Assembly (NCBI GenBank): GCA_900618795.1
Contig: UYJD01000016.1
Location: 699,024-763,023 of the forward strand
Direction: 5' to 3'
Origin: Cyanodermella asteris
Lineage: Eukaryota > Ascomycota > Lecanoromycetes > Ostropales > Stictidaceae
Length of the DNA stretch: 64,000 nucleotides
Shown: piece by piece, positions 32,340 through 44,856 of the stretch
How the letters are laid out: every line of letters begins with the position of its first letter
Numbering within the stretch: the stretch's first letter is position 1
The notes under the pieces: model-generated
Told to the model about the DNA's origin: nothing
The model's input: only the letters and a program-made list of their open reading frames with translations
Databases searched by the model: none
Made by a program: the position numbers and the translations under genes

Positions 32340-35300
32340 CGGGGCTTAAGACCCAGTCTCATAGATTGAAAGCGAGATTGGATTTCTGCGTTGCGCTGTG
32401 ATCGTGGGCACGGTCCCAGCAATCTCTTATCCCAATTGTGCTCTCAAGTCCTAGTACCGAGAGCACTTTCCAGCCGAAGACAATCATATCATTTCTCCAG
32501 TTTCTGGGCCAGTGCTGCTGGCATTGGGTGGACATGTTCAATGACGCGTATCAACCAAATAGCCGTGGAGGAAGGCTACAGAACATGGCGCAAGAAGAGT
32601 TTGCAAGCATATGCGGTCAGCAATGCCATGCGGTATCATCTCCACGCCACACCTGGCGCTCAATTCGCCTCTCAATGTCATGGCTGCCGCGGCACCAAAG
32701 TCTAGGCGCCAGACGTCGGCTCGGTCAAGTGTCAGAAAGCGAGGCGTGGAGTCAGACTCTGGGAGCAGCGGCCAGGGATGGCAAAACGCAGCCATGCCCG
32801 AACGCATCAATACGTACCATTAGGAGCCTGTTACGTCCCAATCAAGCACATTCGGTATTGCGGTCGTTAGTCGAGTCAGCTGATGCCTGGACGGACGAAA
32901 CCCGCATACCAACGAAGATGTCAGCGGTGAGGCATGGATGATGGTACGAGGGCAAGAGCAGCGGCCCGAAGAGGAAGCCTCGCGTGCGTGGAAAGCCGAG
33001 CGGAAGCCCTGGCTCTCGGGATTGGACGGTCGACACTCGAGGCAGGCACGGCCGGCACACCCGCTCCTTCCAGTGGCGACTCTCCAGCCAGGCATCGATG
33101 CAGCATTCGGTTGCGACTCACAATCTCATACTTACCACTAACCTGCACTACTCGTATATGCCTCGTGTCCGGTTCCATGTCGCATCGACACGCAAGTATT
33201 GTTCTGAGGATCCTAAAATGCTTTGCCACAGCCAAGCATGCTGCTGTCAGCAATTAGCAAGCCCCCATCCGAGTCAAGCGGTCAGTTAGCTCTCCACAAG
33301 CCTACTAGTCACCGTCTCCCGTTTTCGTCCATTGAATAAACTCAATTTGCAGCTTGCCTCCGACTATAGCGCCTTGCTTTGCCACAGTGCTACGCCTATC
33401 CTAGTATATCCTCTCGTCTCATTGTCGTGGCCAGGAGGTGCCAATTCACGCCGTCGTTTCATCGCAACCCACATGCCTCGACGAGCTGACGACGACAGGT
33501 CCTATTCGCAAAGAACTGAGTACCGCTGAGTTTGGCTATGCTTGGCTCATGGATTTGTCGCTAAGCAATCCCAGCGATCATCAGTCGCCCAAGCGAATAC
33601 CACAGGCTGATAACGACGAACGACATGCCTCAGGTTATGTGGTTGGGCTGTCGGTCAGCATGACACTGAGAGGCACGGGTAGAGTAAGACGAGTCAGGTG
33701 AGGTCAGAAGACAGGTGCCGTGGCCGTGAAATCAGCTTATTCGGGACTGTAAAAAAAAGGCTGGCCCGTTAAGATTGAGGAGGGTGCAGGTGTCGTACGC
33801 CAACAGAACATGCTTATCACACTGTGCAGCTCTGTAATACCGCGGCCGTTTCCAATTCATCACATCGTCTTCGGTACTAACGATGAAACAGACACAAGAC
33901 ATGGCCATCCTTGCGTAAGGTTGGAAACAGCGCGCTCCTGTGCTCTGCGCAATCTTTCTCACTGGGCTTTGCATTCGGCCAGTGGACTGAAGCGTTGCAA
34001 CAAACGGACATTTGCCGACAAAATATCATTGAGCAAAAATCTGCAGAGCTCTGTCCCTGCCGATGCGCCTGCCGTGCGGATAATGAAGCATTGTGGTCGG
34101 GACATCAGCAATATCCGCTCTACAGAACAGCAAAACAGCATGGGACATCAGAAAAACGATGTTCATAGAACTTTCAGACCGCCTTACCCCTGCCGGCGGC
34201 CATTACGCTCAGATCGGTACATGTACCAGCAGCTGCACAGTGAAATGCAAATTGTGACAGCGGCGCAAAGATTGACTTCGGACAGGGCTATGTGGGCACA
34301 CGAGTACACTCCAAGCTGACCTCAGAGGCGAGCGCGGTGAGCGTATGGAAAGATAATCAGCAGGCTGGCAAATGCCAAGCTAGAAGGCGATATGCGTCGA
34401 CAAGTCAAGGGCGGTTCTGCCTTCTGATATCTGCATCCGTCAGCCTGGTTGGCTCCACATTCAGGCACGATCCTTCGGCACGGATCTCAACCCACAGACC
34501 ACAGGTATGCTCGTGGGAATTGTCGTTCAATCTCGGTCAGCGTTGCCTCTGTCGATGTCAGCAATACTCAAGATGTCCGCTCGTAAGCCGCTTGTCGTGT
34601 GCCTCAGCCGCTGCAGGCACTCGATGATGAATCATCTACGCCCCAGACAGCCTGTTGCTCGTAACGGGATGGTCCAGAGCAAATTATACTTTCGTCTCCC
34701 TTCCTTCGCGCCTTCGTTCCAGGGCCACGGTTCGCATCGACGTACGGGCGCGGGAAACCTTGGTAAGTGGTGTAGGAGCGGACCCAGCGCGGTGCAACGC
34801 GAAACAAGGGGGATTGACGATTCTGCTAATTATTGCAAACGCCCAACTGGGCTTGAAGCCCCAAACGTTTGGTCCGGGACTAGCCAGGGATCATTGCTGT
34901 CGTAGTCGGATACCCGGCTACCAAGTCTTCGGGAAACGCAGCAGCGACTTGACTCCGGGATGAAAAAGACAAAGCGGCAAACCTGCCTCGTTGTACGTTC
35001 TTGTCGATCCTTTTCTACAGCTTTGCCTCCCAATCTCCAAGCGCCGCGTTGGCGACACGCCGTCATCGTCTCACCGTGATTGTCTTTTGATCCCAGACTG
35101 GCTCTTCGTGCTCCGTAGGACCTGGTGTGTCTTCTGTAGATCATCTGCTTTTTCCCTCCTCTTCGCACAGGAATTTTTCTTTTTCTCGGTTCCGCCATCG
35201 TGGTTCGGGGAGCCGGACCCGGATACAAATGACCGGGGTCATCCAGTCTTACAAGCTCAAAGCCGAGAAAGAAATCAAAGATCCAGCGAATGCCTGCTCA

Positions 35301-36319
35301 GGTTCTTCCGAGATTCTCTCCTCCAGCAAGCCGCCAATTTTCTCGGGGCCGAGGCCTGGCAAAATTGGCGACCGACTTTCTGCGAACATGTGGAGGGAAC
35401 ACAAACAAGGGAAAAGCATAAACAAAAAGCGGACTGAGCTATGCCGCACTTTTGGGATTGGGTAAGGATCGAGAGCTGCGTCATGGGAACTGGTGAGAAA
35501 TTTCATTTCTTTCAGAACGGAGGCTGTGCCGTAGAGGGAGCACACCACCATCAAGCAACCTGCATATTCCAACAATTCCCGTCTCTTGGGACCTATCGTC
35601 CCCTTGGTTTCCCCCCCCTCGCCCGCAAGTGGCGCGTCCATGTTCTCCCCTTGTCTATGAATAAATGACACGAATAACCGAGTTTCCGACTCACTGCCGA
35701 GCCCCCCAGCTCTCCACAACGTCCGGCGGTATCATCGTAAAGCGCCCAAAACACGCAACAGCAAGCAGCTGACAAGAAGTGTTGTCTCCTTTGCAGGATC
35801 CGATAGTGTAAGATTCAAATTTCACTGTTTGGCCGCCCGATATCCGTTGTATTCCCAAGATCCATGACCCAAATGCAAGGATCGCCCAAATGTAACGTGT
35901 CGCTATGCTTCATGGTATCAAATAACCCAACATGAACGCAGAATGATGATGAGTAACTGTCCCGCCCAGAAGAAATCTCATGTCCTCTATGTGTGACCAC
36001 AGCTCGTGTGCCGGCTGGTCAGCCTGGCTACTGCTGTAGCAAGCCTTCGCAGGCCGAGGTCGCAGCCGTCGCGCCTGCGAAAATACTCTTGGAACCGTCC
36101 CCGCGGTAGAGCATCAGAGTGAAGTGAATACCAAGGTAAAGGTTCGTAAATCGTTTTGTCGGTCGGTGAGGCCGGGGTATAATCTAATTTTGATGCAAAC
36201 GCCATATCCGAGAAAGTAAGTGAAAGCACATTGTTGAGGTCATAACGCAAGGCTTATTGCCAAATCCCCAAGTAGCGTAATGTTACTTGTGGTACTGATG
36301 GTGCCTGATGATACAGTGT
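32340..36319. other. Intergenic region, gene-free (about 4 kb)
   Basis: No ORF shows a recognisable domain. The longest open stretches (about 150-170 codons at 32438-32941, 33810-34319 and 35249-35719) have the look of chance ORFs. A run of eight C lies near 35610. The right end is the 3' flank of the MFS gene on the minus strand. Confidence 0.45.
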
Positions 36320-38225
36320 TCAGGCATCAGGATCAGCCAACGCCAAGAGGTTGTCAGTCGACTTGTTGTATGCAAGCAAAGCTGCATCAACCATCGGTGC
36401 TCCGGTGAGCGCAGCTTCTGCGTCCTTCTCATCCAGCTCCGTGGCCGTTTCGGCAGCCGAGTTTGGCTGCTCGATGAACAAGCTTTCGAGAGCGCCAATC
36501 GCGCAGACCAAGCCGGCAGCCCAGAAAGCAATTCCGTTGAAGCCCATTGACAAGCCCCACGCGTGCAGCATTCCAGAGAAAGTGGGTCCGAAAGCGCGGC
36601 TCAGGGACGCAATAGACGCTGCGACACCATTAATCAGGCCTAGGACCAGCGTCGATGGGGCAGAGTTGGCGAGCAGCATATTGACCGAGGGAAACGACAT
36701 TGTCTGTGCGGTGATACGCCAGATCAGGCAAAACATGGCCCCGGGAATGTGCAGGTTTGCCGGGAGAAGTACCAAGTATGGAACTATGGCGTACAGGATG
36801 GGCCAGACGAAGACGGTGAAGCGAAAGACATTCAGAGGCCCAAAGCGCTTGACGACGATCGGGAAGAGAAAGATCTGGCACGCCATGGAATAAAGACCTT
36901 GAGCTGACAGCATGATTCCAATCGTCTTGGTGGTAAGTGCGAATCCACCACTGAACTTAAAGGGCAAGTAAATTTCTTCGCCGGAGGTTGGCGAGCTGAG
37001 GAACACCGGCATCAGCTGGTCGAAAGAGATGGCATGATATGCCAAAAGTCCGTAGGTGATGATGATCAAGATGATTTGCTTCGTGAAGGCATTCTTGGCG
37101 CCACCCCCACTCTGCGTAGCCGGTGCAGTCTCTTCTCTATCCAAGACTTGCGAAGATCGGGGGGTGTTCTCCAAGGATCTGTAGGCGGGAGGTGGATCCT
37201 GCTCATCCAGCAATTCCTCGTCGAAGACATACATGCCGGCTTCGGCCTCCTTGCCTCTGAGGATGCGTATCGGTGCCAAGGAGCCACCCTCCGCGTCAGA
37301 GGTGATGCGTAGCGTGCGAAGAATGGCCTGGCCCACACTGAGGCCATAATCCGGACGGTACTTCTTCTCCGGGTGTGTCTCTTTGAGGAACAGGACGCCA
37401 TTTGCGATGCCACAAAACAGAATGACCGTGCATACCAGGTTTGGAAGCAGGAATGGGAACTTTTCGAAGATGCCTCCTGATTGGAAGACGGATGGATAGT
37501 GCTTGCAGGGCTGTGCCAAGGCGCCGCCTAGCGCAGGTCCCAAAATCGACCTACACATGTCAGATAGCTGCATCGGCCACGCGAGAATCAAGCAAACTCA
37601 CCCCAAGCCCCAGACAAATGGCATAATCGAGTAGGCGCGAGCTATCACACGGTCAGCTTTCTAATTTGAATACCAAACATCAGATGGACTCACGCTGATG
37701 CTCCTTGTTGGTGATAAGCTCGGCAACGGTTGTCTGCAAGACGCCAATGTTGCCGTTCAGGAGCCCTCCGAGCGCGCGCGCAATCAAGGCTGTGTACAAG
37801 TTGGTCGCAAAGCCAAACGCAAGCATACTAATGGCTGTTCCGATGAGTCCTCCTATTAAGACCGGTTTTCGGCCGATCCTGTCACTCAATCTGCCCCACA
37901 GGACGCCCGTCGAGAATTCGGCAAAGGCAAAGGAAGAGGTGACGAGACCAGCGTAGACGGCAATCTGGTTCGTGTTCGTGGTGATGTTGAAGGATTCGAT
38001 CATGTAGTAGACGTAGGGGAAAATTGACATGAAGGCAATTGGTTCGCAAATGCGGCACAGAGCTGGGGAGAGGGTCAGCGTCACAACTCCAAAAAGGGTG
38101 GTAGGTTTATGCCGGCGGCCAAGCTGGAGATCAGTCTACTTACCCAAGACGAACAGCTGCTGGATAGGGAAACGGTTTGCCTGAGTTGTAGAGCCTCGAC
38201 CGGCGACATTTCGAACGGCAGTCAT
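36320..38225 (-). CDS. MFS transporter (12-TM, ZIFL/drug:H+ antiporter type), four exons
   Basis: This is a proton-coupled transporter of the plasma or vacuolar membrane; substrate unknown. The exons are 38225-38144, 38062-37694, 37641-37602 and 37550-36320, with introns of 81, 52 and 51 bp, all GT-AG and frame-keeping (phases 1, 1 and 2), for 573 residues. MFS motif A (GRLSDRIGRKPVL) follows the second helix, NGNIGVLQTTVAEL lies in helix 4, and HQPRAYSIMPFVWGLGSI, which spans two splice junctions, confirms the model. The long loop (KYRPDYGLSVGQAI to about DREETAPATQ) is the central cytoplasmic loop typical of the fungal ZINC-INDUCED-FACILITATOR-like branch. Unlike the two transporter relics to its left, this gene is intact. 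Confidence 0.9.
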
Positions 38226-38867
38226 AGTGAGGAGTTGTATGGAGAGTGTGACACGAGGCGGAGGGGTGTCCAGTAGAGGGGCAGAAGCTTAGTGGGAGAA
38301 AGGTGCGGGCTTGAAAGGATATGGGTATTCGTGATGCCGGCACCAGGAATCGTAGGGTTAGAGAGCTGTTCCTTTCCGCGGGCAGAGCCAAAGAGGAGAG
38401 AGCAAAGAAGAGAGGGACTTTTTGCTTCTTTCCTGGGTTTGCACCATCCGCCTGCAGCAAACCGGGTACTGCTCGCAGGTACTGAAATCGTTGGCGGTGA
38501 GCGATGCCGTGTTTGGTCACACAAAGGGAAGGCGCGGCTCGAGGCTCTGATACTTGTCGAGGAAGGAGCGGATATGTGTTCGTCCGCGTCGTAGCTAATG
38601 CACCTAGCCGTCCGAGATGTATCCGAACGACACTCGAGCGACACTATAGCTTCGTACTTGGATCCGGCAGTTTCGGGTTGGTGATGGAAGCAGTGGTGAG
38701 TAGGAGTAGGAGTCGACAGGCAGGCTGCTGGGAAACAGAGAGAGCAGGAAGCAAGCAGCAGGTCAGAGATTGAATGCCTGGACAATGAGAGGACACAACG
38801 AGAGGCGAGAAGGGAGGCAAGAGGAGGAGAGGATTTGGGAGAGCGTGTATATCTCACAGCTTTGAAA

Positions 38868-38927
38868 TTACGCAGCAGAGGGCGGCTCTTGGGCATTAAG
38901 GGCAGAGGCAGCGGCGACGGACGGCAT
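38868..38927 (-). promoter_or_regulatory. Possible upstream ORF in the MFS leader
   Basis: A minus-strand ATG at 38927 in good context (CCAAG-ATG-C) opens 19 codons, MPSVAAASALNAQEPPSAA, ending at 38868. It lies 643 bases before the MFS start. It could be a uORF if transcription starts this far upstream, or a tiny separate exon. Confidence 0.25.
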
Positions 38928-39270
38928 CTTGGAGCTGGACAGAGCTATGGTACTGGGTAGACTTGATGACTGACCAGAGACGTACCGTCGTGAGCTGTAC
39001 CGGTACAGACGCTGGAAACGGCGTCGTTCCTCTTTTTTTTTTTTTTGTCTTTTTTTTTGTAACCCGGACTGAGGCGTACGGGCCGCAAGCCCGCGAGCCG
39101 AATGGCAGACACGTCGGTAAGGAGGATGGGGCGTAAGATACAAAGCGTACGGCAGAGACGATGACGGGTCACAATCACGGTTACGGGAAGGAATTTGATT
39201 GATGAGACAGCAGGGCAGGGCAAGGGACCGGCGGCCTTGTGTACAGTACCGTACCGTAGCGCAATCAGCG

Positions 39271-39310
39271 GCAGAGCAGAGCAGAGCATGGCATGGCATG
39301 GCATGGCGTG
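39271..39310. repeat. Pentanucleotide repeat, GCAGA changing to GCATG
   Basis: Three units of GCAGA pass into four units of GCATG and then decay. In the GAGCA register it matches the complement of the array in the SSK1 leader. Confidence 0.8.
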
Positions 39311-42300
39311 GGCATCATGACGATGGCCTCGTCTGGTAGGGCGCAGCTCTGACAGCAACCACTAGAGAGGGCGGGCGAGGCGGCAGCAGCCAGCCGCAGA
39401 GCGTCGAGAGGTGCAGCGAACCGCTGGGCAGGCGTGAAAGGGCAAAAAGGCTAAAGACAGGCTGCCGAGTCATGTCTGCGACATGAGCGAAGCTGCAAAG
39501 AAGAGGGAGAGAAAAGACGGTGAGAGGAGGTGGACTTGGGGTTATTGAGAAAGCAGCCAATGGCGGAGCGCAGACCGCAACAGCTCGTAGCCAACGGCCA
39601 AGACGAAACAGCGAATGGTGCGGCGCCGGCACGCGTGGGCATCAGTAACAATCATAAAGGCGCTGGGAACATGACAGAGCGGCCAGACGTTTAATTTCAG
39701 GCCGAAGCAACAAGCAAACTCGACTGGTACGCGCGACCAGCACCACAGCCTCGGGTCTGCCAAAACGCTGCTAGTCGTGCTCCCGGCCAAGCGTGACAAG
39801 GCCGTGATAAAGTCGGCCGGATCGTCGTTGCAGCCCCTGGCACCGCTTCTGTCCTCTTTATTCCTGTCGTCTGCTCCTACTACCTACTTGTCCATCGTTG
39901 GTTCCCCCGCCTGGGCCGATGCTGTCGTGCAGAAAAGGCCATGGCGCACCCGCTCTCCGCTGCAAACAATCAAGTCCGCACATCATCATCATCCCACGGC
40001 CAGTCGAGCCAGTTCCCGAGTGCATGCCGTCCAATGACATCTCCCCGTGTAACAACCGACAGCCGACAGCCTACAGCCTGAACCGCGCCCGTTTGTCTCA
40101 ATAGTCGATAAGCGTCTGTCGATAACCGACCGTCGCATCTCGCCCATGCCCTTTCGCGCTCGCCTGATCACGGCTCGCAATAATGCGCACAGCAGTCATC
40201 ACTACTGAGCTTCGCAGCAGTAAGTAGTGGGTGGCCATGCCTGCCCCTTGTTCTTTTGCCGTGTCCAGTAGTGCGGTACAGGACTTTCTCGCGATCATTT
40301 TGTGGTTAGAGGTTGTCGGCTTTGCTCAGCTCGCCCGCGCTCCGCACCGCACTGTCCGGCCCGCTATGACCTCAACCAAGCAGACCACCGCCCCCTTCTC
40401 TTAGCCGTCGAGCCTCCCTGTACATGCGCCGCACGCACCTGTTTTGACACCACCCCTCTTCGTCCATCGTCTTGCTGGGCCGAGCGTTGATGTCTGTCGC
40501 CACCGCACCCAGCTCTGCTGCTCGAAATACCATGACCTGACCGGATCCACCTACATTGTCTGGCAGCCTTGGAGTTTCAATTGGGCAAAAATGCCGCGAA
40601 GCTGCAGCCGAGTCCTTAGTCCGGGCATGCTACTTTCTGCGCGCACCGTGGGAGGAAAGATTGAGCTCGCCGTCCCAAGATTAGGGCCCGTGTGCTTATG
40701 TGTTGCTTGCGAGGCATGTTCGTAATATCGCCGGTACGGCACTACTGCCTCGGTCATCACGCCGGTGAATTCCAGTTGGGCGCACATTTGGCAGTTACCG
40801 GCCGTCTTTTACACCTGACAGGGTGCCTTTTGGACGGTAATGTCTCTCCACCAGTCCGTCCAGTTCTGTGGTCGAAGCCTAGGCTCGTAGCCTTGCAGTG
40901 CTTCGCGGCGTCGCAAGTCATGGCTTACGGAGGCGCACAGGAGTCCTCAATTGACGTCCCGGTCATGTTGTTGGGCAGACACGGCTTAAGACGTTGCCAG
41001 AAGAATGTAGGTGTGTCGAGTAGCGCGCACTAACGAGCTGACTTGCAGGCAACGCCCACTTTGTACATGGGCGTCGGCATCCCATCGCCATATGATTGGG
41101 TCTTGTAACGACCCATGACGCAGTCGCACGATGAACGACTTGAGACAGAAGCGCTCGAGCCTCGCCTGAAGGACCGCCCGGCTTGCATGCCGAAGCCGAT
41201 CGACGCTGCAGCCCCTGATTGGATTGCCGGTCACTGCTGAGAATGTCGGCAATTTCTTAGCGCTCTCCTGACCACCAGCGCACCGCGGTCGCGCAACCCA
41301 CCCTGACCGCCCACCTGCGGCCAGATTATTTGGTCTCAGCAGCTTACCGAAGATTGTCAGAAGCAGCCAAGCACACGCTCGGCGAACGCAGAGTCGCAGC
41401 GGGTTTGTGCCAATATCGTCGACCCAGGCTTCGAAGAACGAGTCCTCAGGCACGCGGTTGGGCACCTCTTGCTTGCCGCGGCTCAGGGGTGCTGCGTACA
41501 GGTATGTAAAGTAGCTCAATATGCGTCTGTAGCCGTCGTCAACCCGTCACCAACCACATGCAGAGTTTATTCGACCTCAAGTGTTCGTCAGTTGTACGTA
41601 GTCTTGTCCAGACCACGAGCTTCTGAGCCAAGCTTGTCCGAATGCAGAATTGGGTAATTGGTGGTGATCATTATCCCTCAGCTGTACCTTGCAGCTTCCA
41701 GGCTAGGTGGCCGCAGCTGATGCCACGCTGCTTACCGTCATCGATATGCGCCCTTCCACGTTGTGTCGCATACGGCTGTTCGTGTGCAAGCTCGATACAG
41801 TATGTACCTGTCATCCGAGGTGCCTCTTGTATGCTGCCGGAACTTTCCTGAATGCCGGAGAGCGTCTTAAATTCCATCCGATGCCATGCGTGCCTTCGAT
41901 ATACATCTCACACACCGTGGTCGATGGTCATTTTGCTGCTGAATATCATACAGCGCTAAGCATGTGGGCTGCGTTCTGGGCCTACCAGCCCGCGATACCC
42001 TAGTCTGATCTTCCTTCCTCTTCGGCCCCTGTCGCTGAGGAAATCCTTCGCATCACGGCCGATGATGTCGCAAGGTCAGAGATGGCAGTGCAGGCAGCGC
42101 ACCCACTGTCGTGTGGTCGTCCGAAATTGGCCAGCACATTGTGTGACCTTGGGCGCTCTGTGCAGCTGGCTACCAGCATTGCCCTGCGTCGTCAGATGTT
42201 TGGCATCTCCATCGCTGTCATTATTATCGTTATTATGGTTTAGCCGTTCGCTCAACTGCAGGTCTTCCTCCCATCACAGGTCAAACCTCTAGATGCAGCA

Positions 42301-43874
42301 GATTTACCTGGTGGACTGCCGTGTCTCAGATCGCAGATCCGCACCAGAGCGCGGAAAGACGCATCAAGGCCCTGAAGTCGGGCGAATCTCGCAACCACGT
42401 TCCTTGATTCGCGCGGGTTGGTCGTTAATCGACCCGGCGGGACGGGACCCAGGCCAGAATGCCGGCGATGTGCGGTTGTCACGGCTGATTGGGTCTTGCA
42501 TCCGGAACACACCCATGTTCCAACAAACGGCTTCCACAAATCCCATGACCGCCAAAAGTCTGTTCCCGGGCAGTGGGCCCAGACAAGCAAGCACCGCAGA
42601 GGTAAAAAGGGGCAGTGCTGGCGGGCCTGGTCGGAAGTCCTCTTTCCTGTTCCTGAGCATGCTGCACACCACACCATCCCTGTCTCTCAAAGAGGGGCGA
42701 GGAGTTCCGGCTCCGGCTCCGCACCATAGTAACAGAGCGCGCATGCATGCCGCGTGCGCCAGAATTGTCGGAAGCAGACAGCCAACGGTATCGAACAAGT
42801 CCGTGGATGCAATAGTATTTTGCTTGCAGAAATCTGCGATGTTGAGACAGTCGCGGTGGAGAGGCTTGTGCTCAACAATGACAATTAGGGCAGGAAATTG
42901 TACTGTACATAGGTGGTGTAGGTAGGTACCAAACCTCCAAAAGTGACAGGTTGCTGCTCCCACTTTCCAGGCTGCCGGATCGCGCTTGCCTCGATGCTTA
43001 CGGTCACCTGACCGCAGCCGGGTCCGTGCAGCTCAGCGGAACTCAGCTTCCATCGGCCGCGTCCTCCTTCTGCTTCTGTAACACAAATCTTTCTCCTCGT
43101 CCGTACACTAATCCATCATCGCACGCTCCTTTTCCCATGCTGTACACACCAATGCCTCTGTACGGTTACGCCACCCAATGCACACAATTCGGCAGTCATC
43201 ATGCCCCCGCCACCGGCCATCTGGCCTACATGCTCTCTCGTCCTTTGGTGTGCGGTTCGGCTTTTCCGGCGCTGGCCTCTCCCCCGCAATTCGAGCGACA
43301 CACTGACACTACTACATACTGTGCATCGAGCCCGACACTCCAAGTTTCAGACGCACTCGACCGACACCCCCATGATCCCTGCAGTCGTGGTGCATCGTCT
43401 CGCTTTGCCGCCGTTGCTTGGACTTTGCCTATATACTCCCAAAGCGCTGCTCCACAAGTGCTTACTGCTAACTTTTCAGACGAGCCACGCCCCGCCCCAT
43501 GAAGCATCCAATCTTGTCCCAACGGGACTTTGTCGTACTTATGAGGGCGTCGAGTACAAAAATACAAGCTTGGTGCTTGGTCGGGATGTTGTTGACAGCT
43601 CCGACTTGAGCTGTGCTATCCTTCTTGCGGTGAGCCTTGCTGTCTTCACCGCCTCCGACTCGAATGCCTTGCCTGTCTTGATGCCCAAGACGGTCTGACG
43701 AAGGTCGCGACCGCGAGAGCCAACCTTTTGCCCGTTTAGGAATGCTTAAGGCTGCTATTTGGTCCACCTTTGAAGCTTCTCGGAAATATCTGACTCACTG
43801 AGAATATTCACAAGTCGTGTTTGCACATGTTACAGCGCCGACCAAAAGCAGCACCGAGCTCACATCCGACGCGC

Positions 43875-43892
43875 GCGAGAAATATTTCTCGC
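43875..43892. other. Perfect 18 bp palindrome
   Basis: GCGAGAAATATTTCTCGC equals its own reverse complement. It could bind a dimeric regulator, but no gene is evident nearby. Confidence 0.6.
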
Positions 43893-44856
43893 AGCGACTT
43901 TCGTTGCGCTTGTCCTTGACTTCTCTCGCCAATCTAGCGAACGAAATAAGTTTCTGGCAGATTTGTTCACTTGACCACCGACGCACCGCGTCTCATGCAA
44001 GGTTGATCATCTGACGTGGTACAGCATATTCGACTGTCGCTGCCTGAAAATTTGCCGCTAGATGTTTTCATACAATACCGTGTTCCGTGTGTTTCTTCGT
44101 CGCAGTTTGTCTTTGGCTCGATCAGATTACGAGGCGGATGGTTCTGGTGTTCATCACGATCACGTGAACTACACGTGTCACACTTTGTGAATTGGCTATC
44201 GTCGCATCATTGATGGCCTTCTTTCGAGCTCTGCGTTTTTCAGAAAACACAACAAGTATCATGCAGATTACGACTTCCTGGTCCTACTGTGATATGTTCC
44301 GGTAAGCATTGTTGGTTTGGAAAGGGCGGACGGTGCTTTTGGGCAACCACGCTTCAGCACGTCATGATATATCACGTTCTCTAGTCCAGGCGCACAAAGC
44401 TGCAATACCGATGTGGACTTCGGCAGGTCCGCCTCATCTCGCGTCGTTAGCCTTGCACATCATGCATTTCAATTGCGGAGCGTCTGTCGCGCCAGTACGC
44501 TTTCCGGGGCTTCCTTGCTCTGACCGTCTTCTCGACGTTGGGCATCAACTTCCACGCGTCACTAGCGCGAGATGCTCGCAGAAGCTACTCGGGCCGCGCC
44601 CAGCACTAGCCATGGGCATTGTCCTCTGCGCGAGCATCCTGAAGTGTTCTCCTCAAATAAGGTCTGCTTCATTGGCTGAGCAGTCTGAATGGGTCCGGGG
44701 TCGGCAGCTCTGACACGACCACGTCTGAGCGGGTCGAGGCAACACTTCCTGAGTGACTGCCTAGGCTGGATCTCGTGCCCGAGGCAAGTATGTACTGTAG
44801 TTTCATCACTGCACACTAGGTGAGCATCATAATGCACTAGCCACGTCACAGTAATG

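Larger units (their letters stand above)
38226..44856. other. Large gene-poor interval (about 6.6 kb)
   Basis: The first about 700 bases are the MFS leader and promoter. From about 39 to 44.8 kb no ORF carries a recognisable domain. The longest are 150-210 codons (42293-42925 plus, 42364-42963 minus, 42951-43502 plus), overlap each other on both strands, and look like chance. T runs (39033-39046, 39050-39058), a pentamer repeat and an 18 bp palindrome are listed or noted separately. Non-coding RNA or old transposon debris cannot be excluded. Confidence 0.5.

Noticed and set aside
41000-43700. Several overlapping ORFs of 165-210 codons on both strands
   Set aside because: They overlap one another on opposite strands, lack domains, and have no splice-consistent continuation.
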